Origin: CAINVV01 sp964506325
GTDB taxonomy: Bacteria; Bacteroidota; Bacteroidia; Bacteroidales; Prolixibacteraceae
Length of the DNA: 34,588 bases
Direction: 5' to 3'
Assembly (NCBI GenBank): GCA_964506325.1
Contig: CAZDLO010000032.1
Coordinates: forward strand, 1 to 34,588
Position 1 is the stretch's first letter. Each line of letters opens with the position of its first letter. The notes beneath the pieces were generated by a model. The model worked only from the letters and a program-made list of their open reading frames with translations. It did no database searches and had not been told where the DNA came from. A program made the translations under genes and the position numbers. Of this stretch, positions 16,074-23,895 are shown in pieces.

Positions 16074-17390
16074 ATGTCAACCAGTCGAAGAAATTTCATC
16101 CGCGACGCCGGACTAACAGCCTCGGGGATAGCCGTCTTACCCAATGTCATGAGTTCGTGTGCCCCCAGTGACAAAGTAATAGTCGCTTTGATAGGCTGCA
16201 AAGGAATGGGATTCAATGACCTTTCCGCGTTCCTGAAACAGCCGGGTGTTGAATGTGCTGCTTTGTGTGACGTTGACAGCAATATCCTGAATCAGCGTGC
16301 TGCTGATGTTGAAAAACTAACTGGAAAGCGGCCGGAATTGTATGAAGACTTTCGCAAAGTAATTGACAGGAAAGACATTGATGCAGTAATTATCGGAACT
16401 CCCGATCACTGGCATTGTCTCCCGATGGTTTATGCCTGCCAGAGCGGCAAGGATGTTTATTGCGAAAAACCTCTTGGTCGTACCATCGAAGAGTGTAACA
16501 TCATGGTAAAGGCAGCTCACAAATACAATCGTGTCGTGCAGGTCGGACAGTGGCAACGAAGTGATCCGCACTGGAAAAATGCTGTGGATTATGTGCAAAG
16601 CGGAAAACTTGGAAGGGTACGCTCTGCAAGGGCATGGTCATATGTCGGCTGGAAAGGATCCATTCCTGTTGCGCCCGACTCAGAAGTTCCCCCGGGCGTA
16701 AATTACGACATGTGGCTTGGCCCCTCGCCAAAAAGGCCTTTCAACATCAACAGATTTCATTTTACTTTCCGATGGTACTGGGACTATGCCGGCGGACTAA
16801 TGACCGACTGGGGTGTTCATTTGCTGGATTACGCTCTTTTCGGAATGAACCAGTATGTTCCGAAGTCAGTGATGGCCTCCGGGGGTAAATATGCCTTCCC
16901 TGGTGATGCCATGCAAACACCTGACAGCATGATGACTATTTATGATTTTGGTGATTTTAACATTGTCTGGGATCACACTATCGGCATTTATGGCAATAAT
17001 TACGGCAGGGGAACAGGGCATGGCGTTGCTTTTGTCGGCGAATATGGCACACTGGTCGTTGACCGTAAAGGATGGGAGGTAATTCCTGAGACCAACAGCA
17101 CTTCTGCAAAGGAAGGGATGCAACCCGTTCTTCCACAGCCCGCCACCGGCCAGGGGCTTGACCTGCACGTGAAAAACTTCCTGGAATGTATAAAATCAAG
17201 ACAAAAACCCAATTGCGACATCGAAATCGGTGCCCATATTGCCCGTATTGCCTCACTCGGCAACATTGCCTACAGGTTGGGCAGACAGGTAAACTGGGAT
17301 GGTGAAAAGCAATCATTCAAAAACGATCCGGAAGCAGACAAATTGATACTCGCCAACTACAGAGCACCATGGGAATTGCCTAAACTCTGA
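16074..17390 (+). CDS. Tat-exported Gfo/Idh/MocA family oxidoreductase
   Basis: NAD(P)-dependent (or bound-cofactor) sugar dehydrogenase family protein. The N-terminus carries a twin-arginine signal, SRRNFI (residues 4-9), a hydrophobic stretch, and MSSC-APS ending at Cys29, which could be a lipobox, so it may be a Tat-exported lipoprotein. The Rossmann fold begins at VALIGCKGMGF (about 37-47); CEKPLGRT holds the EKP motif (131-133) and TDWGVHLLD holds D245, H249 and D252, matching the usual catalytic Asp/His region. The length of 438 is typical. It faces the DUF1080 gene across a shared terminator. Oxidation of a sugar at C3 in the periplasm is a reasonable inference from the neighbours; the actual substrate is unknown. 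Confidence 0.85.
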   Translation: MSTSRRNFIRDAGLTASGIAVLPNVMSSCAPSDKVIVALIGCKGMGFNDLSAFLKQPGVECAALCDVDSNILNQRAADVEKLTGKRPELYEDFRKVIDRKDIDAVIIGTPDHWHCLPMVYACQSGKDVYCEKPLGRTIEECNIMVKAAHKYNRVVQVGQWQRSDPHWKNAVDYVQSGKLGRVRSARAWSYVGWKGSIPVAPDSEVPPGVNYDMWLGPSPKRPFNINRFHFTFRWYWDYAGGLMTDWGVHLLDYALFGMNQYVPKSVMASGGKYAFPGDAMQTPDSMMTIYDFGDFNIVWDHTIGIYGNNYGRGTGHGVAFVGEYGTLVVDRKGWEVIPETNSTSAKEGMQPVLPQPATGQGLDLHVKNFLECIKSRQKPNCDIEIGAHIARIASLGNIAYRLGRQVNWDGEKQSFKNDPEADKLILANYRAPWELPKL

Positions 17391-17413
17391 GGCAGGACGA
17401 GGGTTTTCAGCCC

Positions 17414-17473
17414 AAAAAAAGTGCCCCTGACAACACTATTCAACCTTTGAATTTGTTGCCAGGGGCACTTTTA
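17414..17473. terminator. long bidirectional terminator hairpin
   Basis: GTGCCCCTGACAACA (17421-17435) pairs with TGTTGCCAGGGGCAC (17454-17468) with one mismatch, extended by A and T runs on the outside. The loop itself contains a second stem, ATTCAA/TTGAAT. It ends both the Gfo/Idh/MocA gene and the convergent DUF1080 gene. Confidence 0.9.
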
Positions 17474-17495
17474 TATTGGAGACGGAACAACCGGA

Positions 17496-18098
17496 TTATT
17501 TCTTTACAACTTTATAATACAACTCCTTGGCCTCTATCTTCATTCCCGGATTGTGACCCTGAATGGCAAAATGTCCGGTTTTGTATTCGCTGTCCTTGTA
17601 AGTCATAACCAGCTTCCCGTTGATCCAGAACTGGATGTCTTCACCAACAGCCTTGATATGGTATTCAAACCACTCACCATCCCTGGTCAGCAATTCACTT
17701 GCTTTACCGACTCCTTTACCCGGTTTCCATAGCCATCCGGTATAGGAATCCTGGCTGTTGCATATCTGGGCTTCATACCCCCGTGGAAAACCGTCTTTGT
17801 TGTTTTCCGGCTCATTGCACCTGAAATAAAAGCCGCTGTTACTTTTACCGGGCAGGTCAGAGGATACACGGAACATTCCTTTTGCCTCAAAGTCCGTACA
17901 TACAGCATCCGTATAGATATGCCCCATACCTCCAACACCGACCATAACACCGTTTTCAACTGTCCAGGAAGCTTTTCCACGAACAGTCCAGCCAGAGAGG
18001 TCTTTGCCATTAAACAACGACACCCACTTTTTTGCTTCACTCCTGCCTGCACCCAAAAGCAGAATCACAATCAACAACAGCGATAATTTGTTTTTCAT
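17496..18098 (-). CDS. secreted DUF1080 protein (3-keto-disaccharide hydrolase family)
   Basis: Jelly-roll lectin/GH16-like domain (PF06439). Members of this family have been linked to cleavage of 3-keto-glycosides formed by partner oxidoreductases. The N-terminus is a signal peptide (KLSLLLIVILLLGAG, cleavage near SEA-KK), then the hallmark KWVSLFNGKDLSGW, WTVENGVMVG, the FYFRCNEPENN strand, GYEAQI and the closing GHFAIQGHNPGMKIEAKELYYK. At 200 residues it is a single domain. It lies 60 bp downstream of the aldolase gene in the same direction and is probably cotranscribed. With flanking Tat-exported oxidoreductases the context supports a keto-sugar role. Confidence 0.88.
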   Translation of the reverse strand: MKNKLSLLLIVILLLGAGRSEAKKWVSLFNGKDLSGWTVRGKASWTVENGVMVGVGGMGHIYTDAVCTDFEAKGMFRVSSDLPGKSNSGFYFRCNEPENNKDGFPRGYEAQICNSQDSYTGWLWKPGKGVGKASELLTRDGEWFEYHIKAVGEDIQFWINGKLVMTYKDSEYKTGHFAIQGHNPGMKIEAKELYYKVVKK

Positions 18099-18158
18099 TC
18101 TGTAGAAATTGAATAAATTAATTAATTGAATTGTATTGCTAAGATAATGATCGTTTTA

Positions 18159-18971
18159 CTAAATCACATCATGTGAATTTCCCGCACTCTCCTTCTTGCC
18201 TCCAGTGAACTCACGAATGATATTCATGTCTTGTAACAGCCTTTGTGAAAACATTGCCAGGTCTGAACTGTGGATAACCAGGTTTACCCCTTCCCTGATC
18301 CAGCGGAGCTGTCTTTCCGGTGACTCTGAAAAATGGATACCTACTGCCAGTCCGTTTTTGCGGGAAATCGCAATAATTCTTTTCACTGCCTCTTCAAACA
18401 ATGGATGATCATACTGCTCCGGTATTCCCAGGCTTATAGAAAGATCATGAGGTCCGATAAAGACAGCATCCAGTCCTTTTAAGGCAAGCAACTCCTCCAG
18501 CCTTTCAAGTGCAGGTACGCTTTCAATGTTTGCAATGCAAACATTTCCCTCATTCCATTTATCGAGATACCGCTTAAGCGTACTGTCCGGCTCCGCCGGT
18601 GAATTCAAGGCCTTATCAAGTAGCTCTCCTTTTAGTGGCCTGAATTTCAACGCCCCAATCAATTCCTTGATCTGATCAGGCCTTTCCAGGTATGGTGCAA
18701 CTACACCTTCTGCTCCTGCATCCATCATCTGGCAGGCCCTGTAAGGATCAGGCGAAGGAATCCGCACAATCGGAGCAATCCCCATGGCCCTGAAAGTCTG
18801 ACACATATGGGAAATTTCCATTCTCTCAAGTGGTATATGCTCTGTGTCAAGAAATACAAAATCCAGACCTGCCCTTAAAGCTATAGCAGGCCAGGTAGGA
18901 GCAGTTGAGGTGATACATGTACCATAAACAATTTTACCTGCTTTAATTTTTTTCAGCAAAGTCTTTTCCAT
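18159..18971 (-). CDS. HpcH/HpaI family class II aldolase
   Basis: Cytoplasmic metal-dependent aldolase that cleaves a 2-keto-3-deoxy (or 4-hydroxy-2-oxo) acid to pyruvate and an aldehyde. Residues seen: the DTEH motif with catalytic H45, the R70 region IVRIPSPD, metal ligands E150 (CIANIES) and D176 (FIGPHDLS), the usual set for YfaU/HpcH-like enzymes. Length 270 is normal. It is first in a minus-strand pair with the DUF1080 gene and diverges from a Gfo/Idh/MocA gene. The context suggests breakdown of a sugar acid that comes from the oxidised sugars, though this link is inferred. Citrate-lyase-beta-like proteins are related but differ around these motifs. Confidence 0.87.
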   Translation of the reverse strand: MEKTLLKKIKAGKIVYGTCITSTAPTWPAIALRAGLDFVFLDTEHIPLERMEISHMCQTFRAMGIAPIVRIPSPDPYRACQMMDAGAEGVVAPYLERPDQIKELIGALKFRPLKGELLDKALNSPAEPDSTLKRYLDKWNEGNVCIANIESVPALERLEELLALKGLDAVFIGPHDLSISLGIPEQYDHPLFEEAVKRIIAISRKNGLAVGIHFSESPERQLRWIREGVNLVIHSSDLAMFSQRLLQDMNIIREFTGGKKESAGNSHDVI

Positions 18972-19102
18972 CAGTGTTTTAAATTAATAATAAAATAGTA
19001 GTATGATTTGCAATGCAATATCTGAATTAACTGCAATTTACTAATTAGTTGATGCTCTCCAAAATATTATACCTTGTTCCTTTTACAATTGGATTTTATA
19101 GT

Positions 19103-19110
19103 TAAATTTG
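19103..19110 (+). promoter_or_regulatory. candidate -7 element of the second Gfo/Idh/MocA gene
   Basis: TAAATTTG matches TAnnTTTG and lies 60 bp before the ATG. TTG triplets occur 11 and 26 bp upstream, neither at the preferred spacing, so only the -7 half is convincing. Confidence 0.35.
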
Positions 19111-19170
19111 AAGGTCAGACCAAAAAACTGCCTCTTGTCTGATTAATTCTTAAACAATTAAATCAAGAAA

Positions 19171-20652
19171 ATGAATCCAAACAACAAACTTTCCAGAAGG
19201 GGTTTCATCGGCACATCAGCAGCCGCAGCTGCGGCTATAACTGTTGTTCCGTCCAACACCATCGCCGGTTTGGGACACAAGGCACCCAGCGACAAGCTGA
19301 ATATTGCTGGTGTCGGTATCGGTGGAATGGGATTTGGCAACCTCAAACAGATGCAAACCGAGAACATCGTTGCCTTGTGCGATGTTGACTGGGATCACAG
19401 CAAACGTTGCTTCGACTATTTCCCAAAAGCCAAAAAATTCTGGGACTGGAGGAAGATGTACGATGAAATGCCATCTGGCATTGATGCTGTCCTCGTTGCT
19501 ACTGCCGACCACAACCATGCCATCGTGGCTGCCCATGCCATGGCACTCAACAAACACGTTTACGTCCAAAAGCCGTTGACACACTCGGTTTATGAGTCCC
19601 GACTGCTGACCAAACTCGCTGTAAAACATAAAGTTGCCACTTCCATGGGAAACCAGGGCTCCTCCGGCGAAGGAGTGCGCCTCATCCAGGAATGGTTGTG
19701 GAACGGTGAAATTGGTGATGTTACCAAAGTCGAGGCATTTACCGACCGCCCATTATGGCCTCAGGCACTGGCCCGTCCAAAAGAAGGCATGTGGCCACCG
19801 GATACAATGAACTGGGATCTTTTTATAGGACCTGCCAAATTCCGTCCATATCACAGGATGTATACACCATGGACATTCCGCGGCTGGTGGGATTTCGGAA
19901 CAGGTGCTCTTGGTGACATGGCCTGCCACCTGCTTCACCCGGTGTTTATGGGACTGAAACTGGGATATCCGACAAAGGTTCAGGGGTCCTCTACCCTATT
20001 GATGACCGACACACCTCCCTCTTCAGAGGTTGTTCAAATGGTGTTCCCTGCCCGTCCAAAAGAAAAAGGAATAAAAATTAATTTCCCCGAAGTTACAGTC
20101 ACCTGGATGGATGGCGGTTTCAGGCCAATGAAACCTTCCAACTGGCCGGAAGGACGCGATATGAATGATGATGGTGGCGGAGTTGTTTTCCATGGCACAA
20201 AAGACAGCATCGTATGCGGTTGTTATGGCAAAGACCCCTGGCTGTTATCAGGCCGCGTGCCCAATGCACCTAAAACGATTCCACGCGTTACAACAAGTCA
20301 CGAACAAGACTGGATACGTGCCTGTAAAGAAAGTCCTGAAAGCAGGGTGCAGACCGCATCTCCTTTCTCCCAGGCCGGACCTTTCAATGAAATGGTTGTA
20401 ATGGGTGTTCTGGCTGTTCGTCTTCAGGACCTGAACAAGGAGCTGTTGTGGGACGGTCCAAATATGAACTTCACCAACATTCATGACAATGAAACTTTCA
20501 AATTCTGTCTGGATGATGGCTTTGTTATCAACGACGGACATCCTACCTTCAATAAAAAATGGAGCGAACCAATCAGCGCCAAAGGTTTTGCCGCCGACCT
20601 TATTAAGCACAACTACAGGGAAGGCTGGTCATTACCGGACATGCCTGCATAA
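19171..20652 (+). CDS. Tat-exported Gfo/Idh/MocA family oxidoreductase (second copy)
   Basis: Periplasmic sugar oxidoreductase of the same superfamily as the gene at 16 kb, but a different branch and longer (493 residues). It has a Tat signal SRRGFI (8-13) with an Ala-rich hydrophobic core and a probable signal peptidase cut near TIA-GL. The Rossmann motif is IAGVGIGGMGFGN (45-57). The usual EKP triad reads QKP (133-135), and GALGDMACHLLHP supplies D249 and H253. The C-terminal third has extra inserts. It is divergent from the aldolase/DUF1080 pair across 199 bp and ends at a strong terminator. It most likely works with the DUF1080 protein on keto-sugars; a non-redox or bound-NAD hydrolase-type role, known in this superfamily, is possible. 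Confidence 0.85.
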   Translation: MNPNNKLSRRGFIGTSAAAAAAITVVPSNTIAGLGHKAPSDKLNIAGVGIGGMGFGNLKQMQTENIVALCDVDWDHSKRCFDYFPKAKKFWDWRKMYDEMPSGIDAVLVATADHNHAIVAAHAMALNKHVYVQKPLTHSVYESRLLTKLAVKHKVATSMGNQGSSGEGVRLIQEWLWNGEIGDVTKVEAFTDRPLWPQALARPKEGMWPPDTMNWDLFIGPAKFRPYHRMYTPWTFRGWWDFGTGALGDMACHLLHPVFMGLKLGYPTKVQGSSTLLMTDTPPSSEVVQMVFPARPKEKGIKINFPEVTVTWMDGGFRPMKPSNWPEGRDMNDDGGGVVFHGTKDSIVCGCYGKDPWLLSGRVPNAPKTIPRVTTSHEQDWIRACKESPESRVQTASPFSQAGPFNEMVVMGVLAVRLQDLNKELLWDGPNMNFTNIHDNETFKFCLDDGFVINDGHPTFNKKWSEPISAKGFAADLIKHNYREGWSLPDMPA

Positions 20653-20674
20653 TTGATACATGGTTGAAATGAAT

Positions 20675-20709
20675 AAACGCCGGAGGTTTTTACTTCCGGC
20701 GTTTTTTTT
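20675..20709 (+). terminator. terminator after the second Gfo/Idh/MocA gene
   Basis: AAACGCCGGA (20675-20684) and TCCGGCGTTT (20695-20704) form a 10-bp stem followed by eight T in total. The T-run ends in TTTG, which doubles as the -33 element of the next promoter. Confidence 0.9.
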
Positions 20710-20736
20710 GGGTACCCCTTTTTTATAGTACCTTTG
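20707..20736 (+). promoter_or_regulatory. promoter of the ABC-F/rlmB operon
   Basis: TTTG (20707-20710), 18 bp, TACCTTTG (20729-20736) is an exact Bacteroidota -33/-7 match. The start of transcription would be near 20743, leaving a leader of about 135 nt before the ATG at 20880. The -33 is built from the end of the preceding terminator T-run. Confidence 0.6.
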
Positions 20737-20879
20737 ACCCGCAAATTAGATAATCGGGTTTTACTTGCAGCTGGCTGTAATCAGGTTGGGCAATTATTAG
20801 GATACTCCACTGAAATGAAGCTGACCGTCAGAATATAATTGTGCAGAATCGTCTTTGTCATCTTTGGTTATACTTGTTT

Positions 20880-22820
20880 ATGATATCGGTAGAAGAATTA
20901 TACGTTGAATTTGGTGGATTTGAACTTTTCAAACAAGTTAGCTTTATCGTCAATCCCCGGGATCGGATCGGATTGGCAGGCAGAAACGGAGCCGGGAAAT
21001 CAACCCTGCTTAAAATATTTTCAGGCAATCAAATACCTACATCAGGCCGTGTAGTAGCTGCCAAAGATGTCAAGATCGGCTACCTTCCACAGCATATGGA
21101 TACAACTGACACCAGTTCCGTCATCGAAGAGGCGGCCCGGGCATTTGAAGAAATACATATTCTTGAAAAAAAAATAAACTACCTCAGCAACCAGTTGTCA
21201 GTCCGGGAGGACTATGAATCAGCCGAATACCATCAGATCATGGACGACCTGCACGAAGTCAACGATCGTTTTCACCTGCTGGGAGGAACCAATTTCCATG
21301 CTGATATTGAGCAGACATTGATAGGCCTGGGTTTTGACAGGAAAGATTTTGACAGACCAACCTCCGAGTTCTCAGGTGGATGGAGGATGAGGATTGAACT
21401 TGCAAAAATATTGTTGCTTAAACCCAATGTTTTCTTACTGGATGAGCCGACGAATCACCTGGATATTGAGTCTATCCAATGGCTGGAGCGCTTTCTGAAG
21501 GATTATGCTGGTGCTGTGGTTCTGGTCTCCCACGACCGCGCCTTCCTGGACAACGTAACCAACCGTACCATAGAAATTAGCCTTGGAAAAATATACGATT
21601 ACAAAGTAAACTACAGTAAATACCTGGAATTAAGGGTCGAAAGGCGCGAACAACAACTTGCCTCCTTCCGTAACCAACAAAAAATGATCCAGGATACCGA
21701 GGATTTTATTGAACGCTTTCGCTACAAGGCAACGAAATCAGTACAGGTTCAATCCCGCATAAAACAATTGGATAAAGTGGATAGGATTGAAGTGGACGAA
21801 GAGGATAACCGATCGATGAACATCAAATTTCCACCTTCTCCCAGATCCGGAACCGTTGTCTTCAAAGCCACCGGAGTCTCCAAGGCATTCGGCAACCTGG
21901 AGGTGTTGACAAATATAGACCTGACAGTTGAAAGAGGTGAAAAAATTGCCTTCGTAGGAAAAAACGGCGAAGGTAAGACTACCATGGCACGGATCCTTAT
22001 GCAGCAGCTGGAATGCACTGGCGTGCAACAACTCGGCCACAATGTAAAAATCGGTTATTTTGCACAGAATCAGGCATCACTGCTGGATGAAGAATTAACG
22101 GCACTGGAAACCATAGATCAGATTGCCGTTGGCGATGTCCGGACAAAAATACGGGATATCCTTGGGGCATTCATGTTCTCAGGGGATGATGTCGACAAGA
22201 AGGTCAAAGTCTTGTCAGGCGGTGAAAGATCAAGGCTGGCAATGATACGCCTGCTATTGGAACCTGTTAATTTCCTGGTGCTTGATGAGCCAACCAACCA
22301 CCTCGACATCCACTCAAAGGGAATCCTGAAAAAAGCCCTGGCTGATTTTGATGGTACAATGATCCTGGTATCTCACGACCGTGAATTTCTTGACGGACTT
22401 GCCAATGTTGTTTATGAGTTTAAAAACAGGAAAATAAAACAACACCTGGGTGGCATCTATGAATTCCTCAGGAAGAAAGAGATGGAATCTCTAAGGGAAT
22501 TGGAAATCAGTATTCCTGTCAAACGTGACAAAAGAGAACCTGCCCGGGAAACAGCTTCAGTATCATTCGAAGAAAGGAAAGAGATCAATAAAATGATCAG
22601 CAAAATTGAAAAACAGGTCGCTGATGTGGAGGCTTACATTTCCAAACTGGAAAATGAAATTACTGTCACGGATATATACATGAGCGATCACCCCGAAAAA
22701 GTGGACGGCGATCTGCTCAGCAATTATGAAGCTATAAAAAAACAGCTGGATATTGAATTGGAGAAATGGGCCGATTTAAATAGTGAGCTCGAGAAATGGA
22801 ACGCAAAAAAACCTGAATAA
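20880..22820 (+). CDS. ABC-F family ATPase (ribosome-associated)
   Basis: Soluble protein with two tandem ABC domains and no membrane part, of the type that binds the ribosomal E site. Domain 1: Walker A GRNGAGKST (34-42), signature FSGGWRMRIELA, Walker B VFLLDEPTNHLD. A linker rich in charged residues (P-site tip region, around 235-300) separates it from domain 2: Walker A GKNGEGKTT (360-368), signature LSGGERSRLAM, LVLDEPTNHLD. The C-terminal ~80 residues (from EERKEINKMI) form a coiled coil as in Uup/YdiF. I chose ATG 20880 (MISVEELYVEFGG, 646 residues) over the upstream GTG at 20841, because the first ABC strand begins there. It is followed by rlmB after 5 bp. Housekeeping Uup/YdiF-like role is more likely than antibiotic resistance. 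Confidence 0.9.
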   Translation: MISVEELYVEFGGFELFKQVSFIVNPRDRIGLAGRNGAGKSTLLKIFSGNQIPTSGRVVAAKDVKIGYLPQHMDTTDTSSVIEEAARAFEEIHILEKKINYLSNQLSVREDYESAEYHQIMDDLHEVNDRFHLLGGTNFHADIEQTLIGLGFDRKDFDRPTSEFSGGWRMRIELAKILLLKPNVFLLDEPTNHLDIESIQWLERFLKDYAGAVVLVSHDRAFLDNVTNRTIEISLGKIYDYKVNYSKYLELRVERREQQLASFRNQQKMIQDTEDFIERFRYKATKSVQVQSRIKQLDKVDRIEVDEEDNRSMNIKFPPSPRSGTVVFKATGVSKAFGNLEVLTNIDLTVERGEKIAFVGKNGEGKTTMARILMQQLECTGVQQLGHNVKIGYFAQNQASLLDEELTALETIDQIAVGDVRTKIRDILGAFMFSGDDVDKKVKVLSGGERSRLAMIRLLLEPVNFLVLDEPTNHLDIHSKGILKKALADFDGTMILVSHDREFLDGLANVVYEFKNRKIKQHLGGIYEFLRKKEMESLRELEISIPVKRDKREPARETASVSFEERKEINKMISKIEKQVADVEAYISKLENEITVTDIYMSDHPEKVDGDLLSNYEAIKKQLDIELEKWADLNSELEKWNAKKPE

Positions 22821-22825
22821 TTATT

Positions 22826-23569
22826 ATGGAAGAAAAGAATTTTGTTTTTGGATTACACTCTACCATCGAAGCCATCCATTCGGGAAAAGAAATAGACCGC
22901 ATTTTGGTCAGCCAGGGATTACAGGGGGAACTTTTCCAGGAACTGATGAAATTGGTCAGGCAGTTTGAAATCCCTGTCCAGATGGTACCTGTCGAGAGAA
23001 TAAACAGGGTGACCCGTAAAAATCACCAGGGAGTGGTTTCTTTCATCTCTCCCATAGCTTACCAACCTATTACGGAGATCATCCCCATGCTCTATGAACA
23101 GGGTAAAAATCCGTTGATACTTGTTCTTGACCGAATAACTGATGTAAGGAACTTTGGGGCCATTGCACGTTCTGCGGAAGTTGCAGGGGTGGATGCCATT
23201 CTGATCCCCGAGAAAGGGTCTGCCCAGATTAATGCCGACGCCATTAAAACTTCATCCGGCGCCTTGCTGACCATTCCGGTTTGTCGAGAAAAAAGCCTTA
23301 TCAACGCAGTTCATTTCCTGAAAAATTCAGGATTAAAGGTAATCGCTGCTACTGAAAAGGGTGAATTAAACTATTTCAGTTGCGAAATGACACAGCCACT
23401 TGCCATTGTGCTGGGTTCGGAGGAAACAGGAATAGATACCGGACTGTTAAAGATTGTGGATGAATGGACAAAAATACCACAACTTGGTACAATACAGTCT
23501 CTTAATGTATCAGTGGCAGCCGGAATACTCATGTTTGAAGCTGTAAGGCAAAGGATTTTGATTTGTTGA
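22826..23569 (+). CDS. rlmB: 23S rRNA (guanosine-2'-O-)-methyltransferase, RlmB-type
   Basis: SPOUT-class methyltransferase predicted to methylate the ribose of G2251 (E. coli numbering) in 23S rRNA. An N-terminal substrate-binding domain (FVFGLHSTIEAIHSG, then KNHQGVVSFISP) is followed by the SpoU catalytic knot: DRITDVRNFGAIARSAE (motif 1), IVLGSEETGI (motif 2) and LNVSVAAGILMFEAVRQR (motif 3). At 247 residues it has the usual length. It is the second gene of an operon with the ABC-F ATPase, a pairing that fits a ribosome function for both. A very strong terminator follows. TrmH-type tRNA methylation cannot be fully excluded. Confidence 0.88.
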   Translation: MEEKNFVFGLHSTIEAIHSGKEIDRILVSQGLQGELFQELMKLVRQFEIPVQMVPVERINRVTRKNHQGVVSFISPIAYQPITEIIPMLYEQGKNPLILVLDRITDVRNFGAIARSAEVAGVDAILIPEKGSAQINADAIKTSSGALLTIPVCREKSLINAVHFLKNSGLKVIAATEKGELNYFSCEMTQPLAIVLGSEETGIDTGLLKIVDEWTKIPQLGTIQSLNVSVAAGILMFEAVRQRILIC

Positions 23570-23895
23570 ACTAAAAATAAACAGCCATATAAAAAAGGAC
23601 CAGGTGCATACCTGGTCCTTTTTTATTTTTTTCCAACACCCCCCCTGTATTTTTGTGTGAATAGTGCATTTTATTGTACTTTTTCAAAGATACCCCCCCT
23701 ATTTTTTGATACTTGTTTGTTAATTAATTATTAATTTAGGGATACACCCCCTATTTTATTAGTTATTTATAAAAATAAACAGATAGTTTTGACCCGACGA
23801 CAGAAATAACAGGGGGTCATTTAAAATAATCTGTTTTTTTTTGAAACACCCTCCCAAAATAAATCATCTGAGTATTAATCTTAATTTTTTAAAAC
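23570..23895. promoter_or_regulatory. regulatory region before the outer-membrane protein/PII/Amt operon
   Basis: 326 bp that hold the rlmB terminator and then repeated C-tract elements. Copies on the plus strand: C-runs at 23639-23645 (then TGTATTTTT), 23693-23699 (then TATTTTTT) and 23747-23751 (then TATTTTATT); their right ends are 54 and 52 bp apart, about five helical turns. An inverted copy has its G-run at 23812-23816, and a degenerate one (ACCCTCCC) lies near 23847. A -7 match, TAGTTTTG (23784-23791), has no -33 TTTG; the third C-tract element occupies that place. No small gene is evident. Confidence 0.6.
23591..23624 (+). terminator. terminator of the ABC-F/rlmB operon
   Basis: AAAAAAGGACCAGGT (23591-23605) and ACCTGGTCCTTTTTT (23610-23624) pair perfectly over 15 bp around a GCAT loop. 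It is 21 bp past the rlmB stop. Confidence 0.93.

Noticed and set aside
20713..20729. TACCCCTTTTTTATAG ahead of the ABC-F gene as another C-tract nitrogen element.
   Set aside because: It has only four C, lacks the C-TA-T core spacing, and lies inside an ordinary housekeeping promoter.
23639..23816. The C-runs as a G-quadruplex or i-motif.
   Set aside because: The runs are about 50 bp apart and one is on the opposite strand, so the loops would be far too long for a standard quadruplex.
23629..23895. A sigma-54 promoter before the PII-Amt operon, as in Proteobacteria.
   Set aside because: No TGGCAC-N5-TTGC or GG-N10-GC pair is present in this spacer or ahead of glnN.
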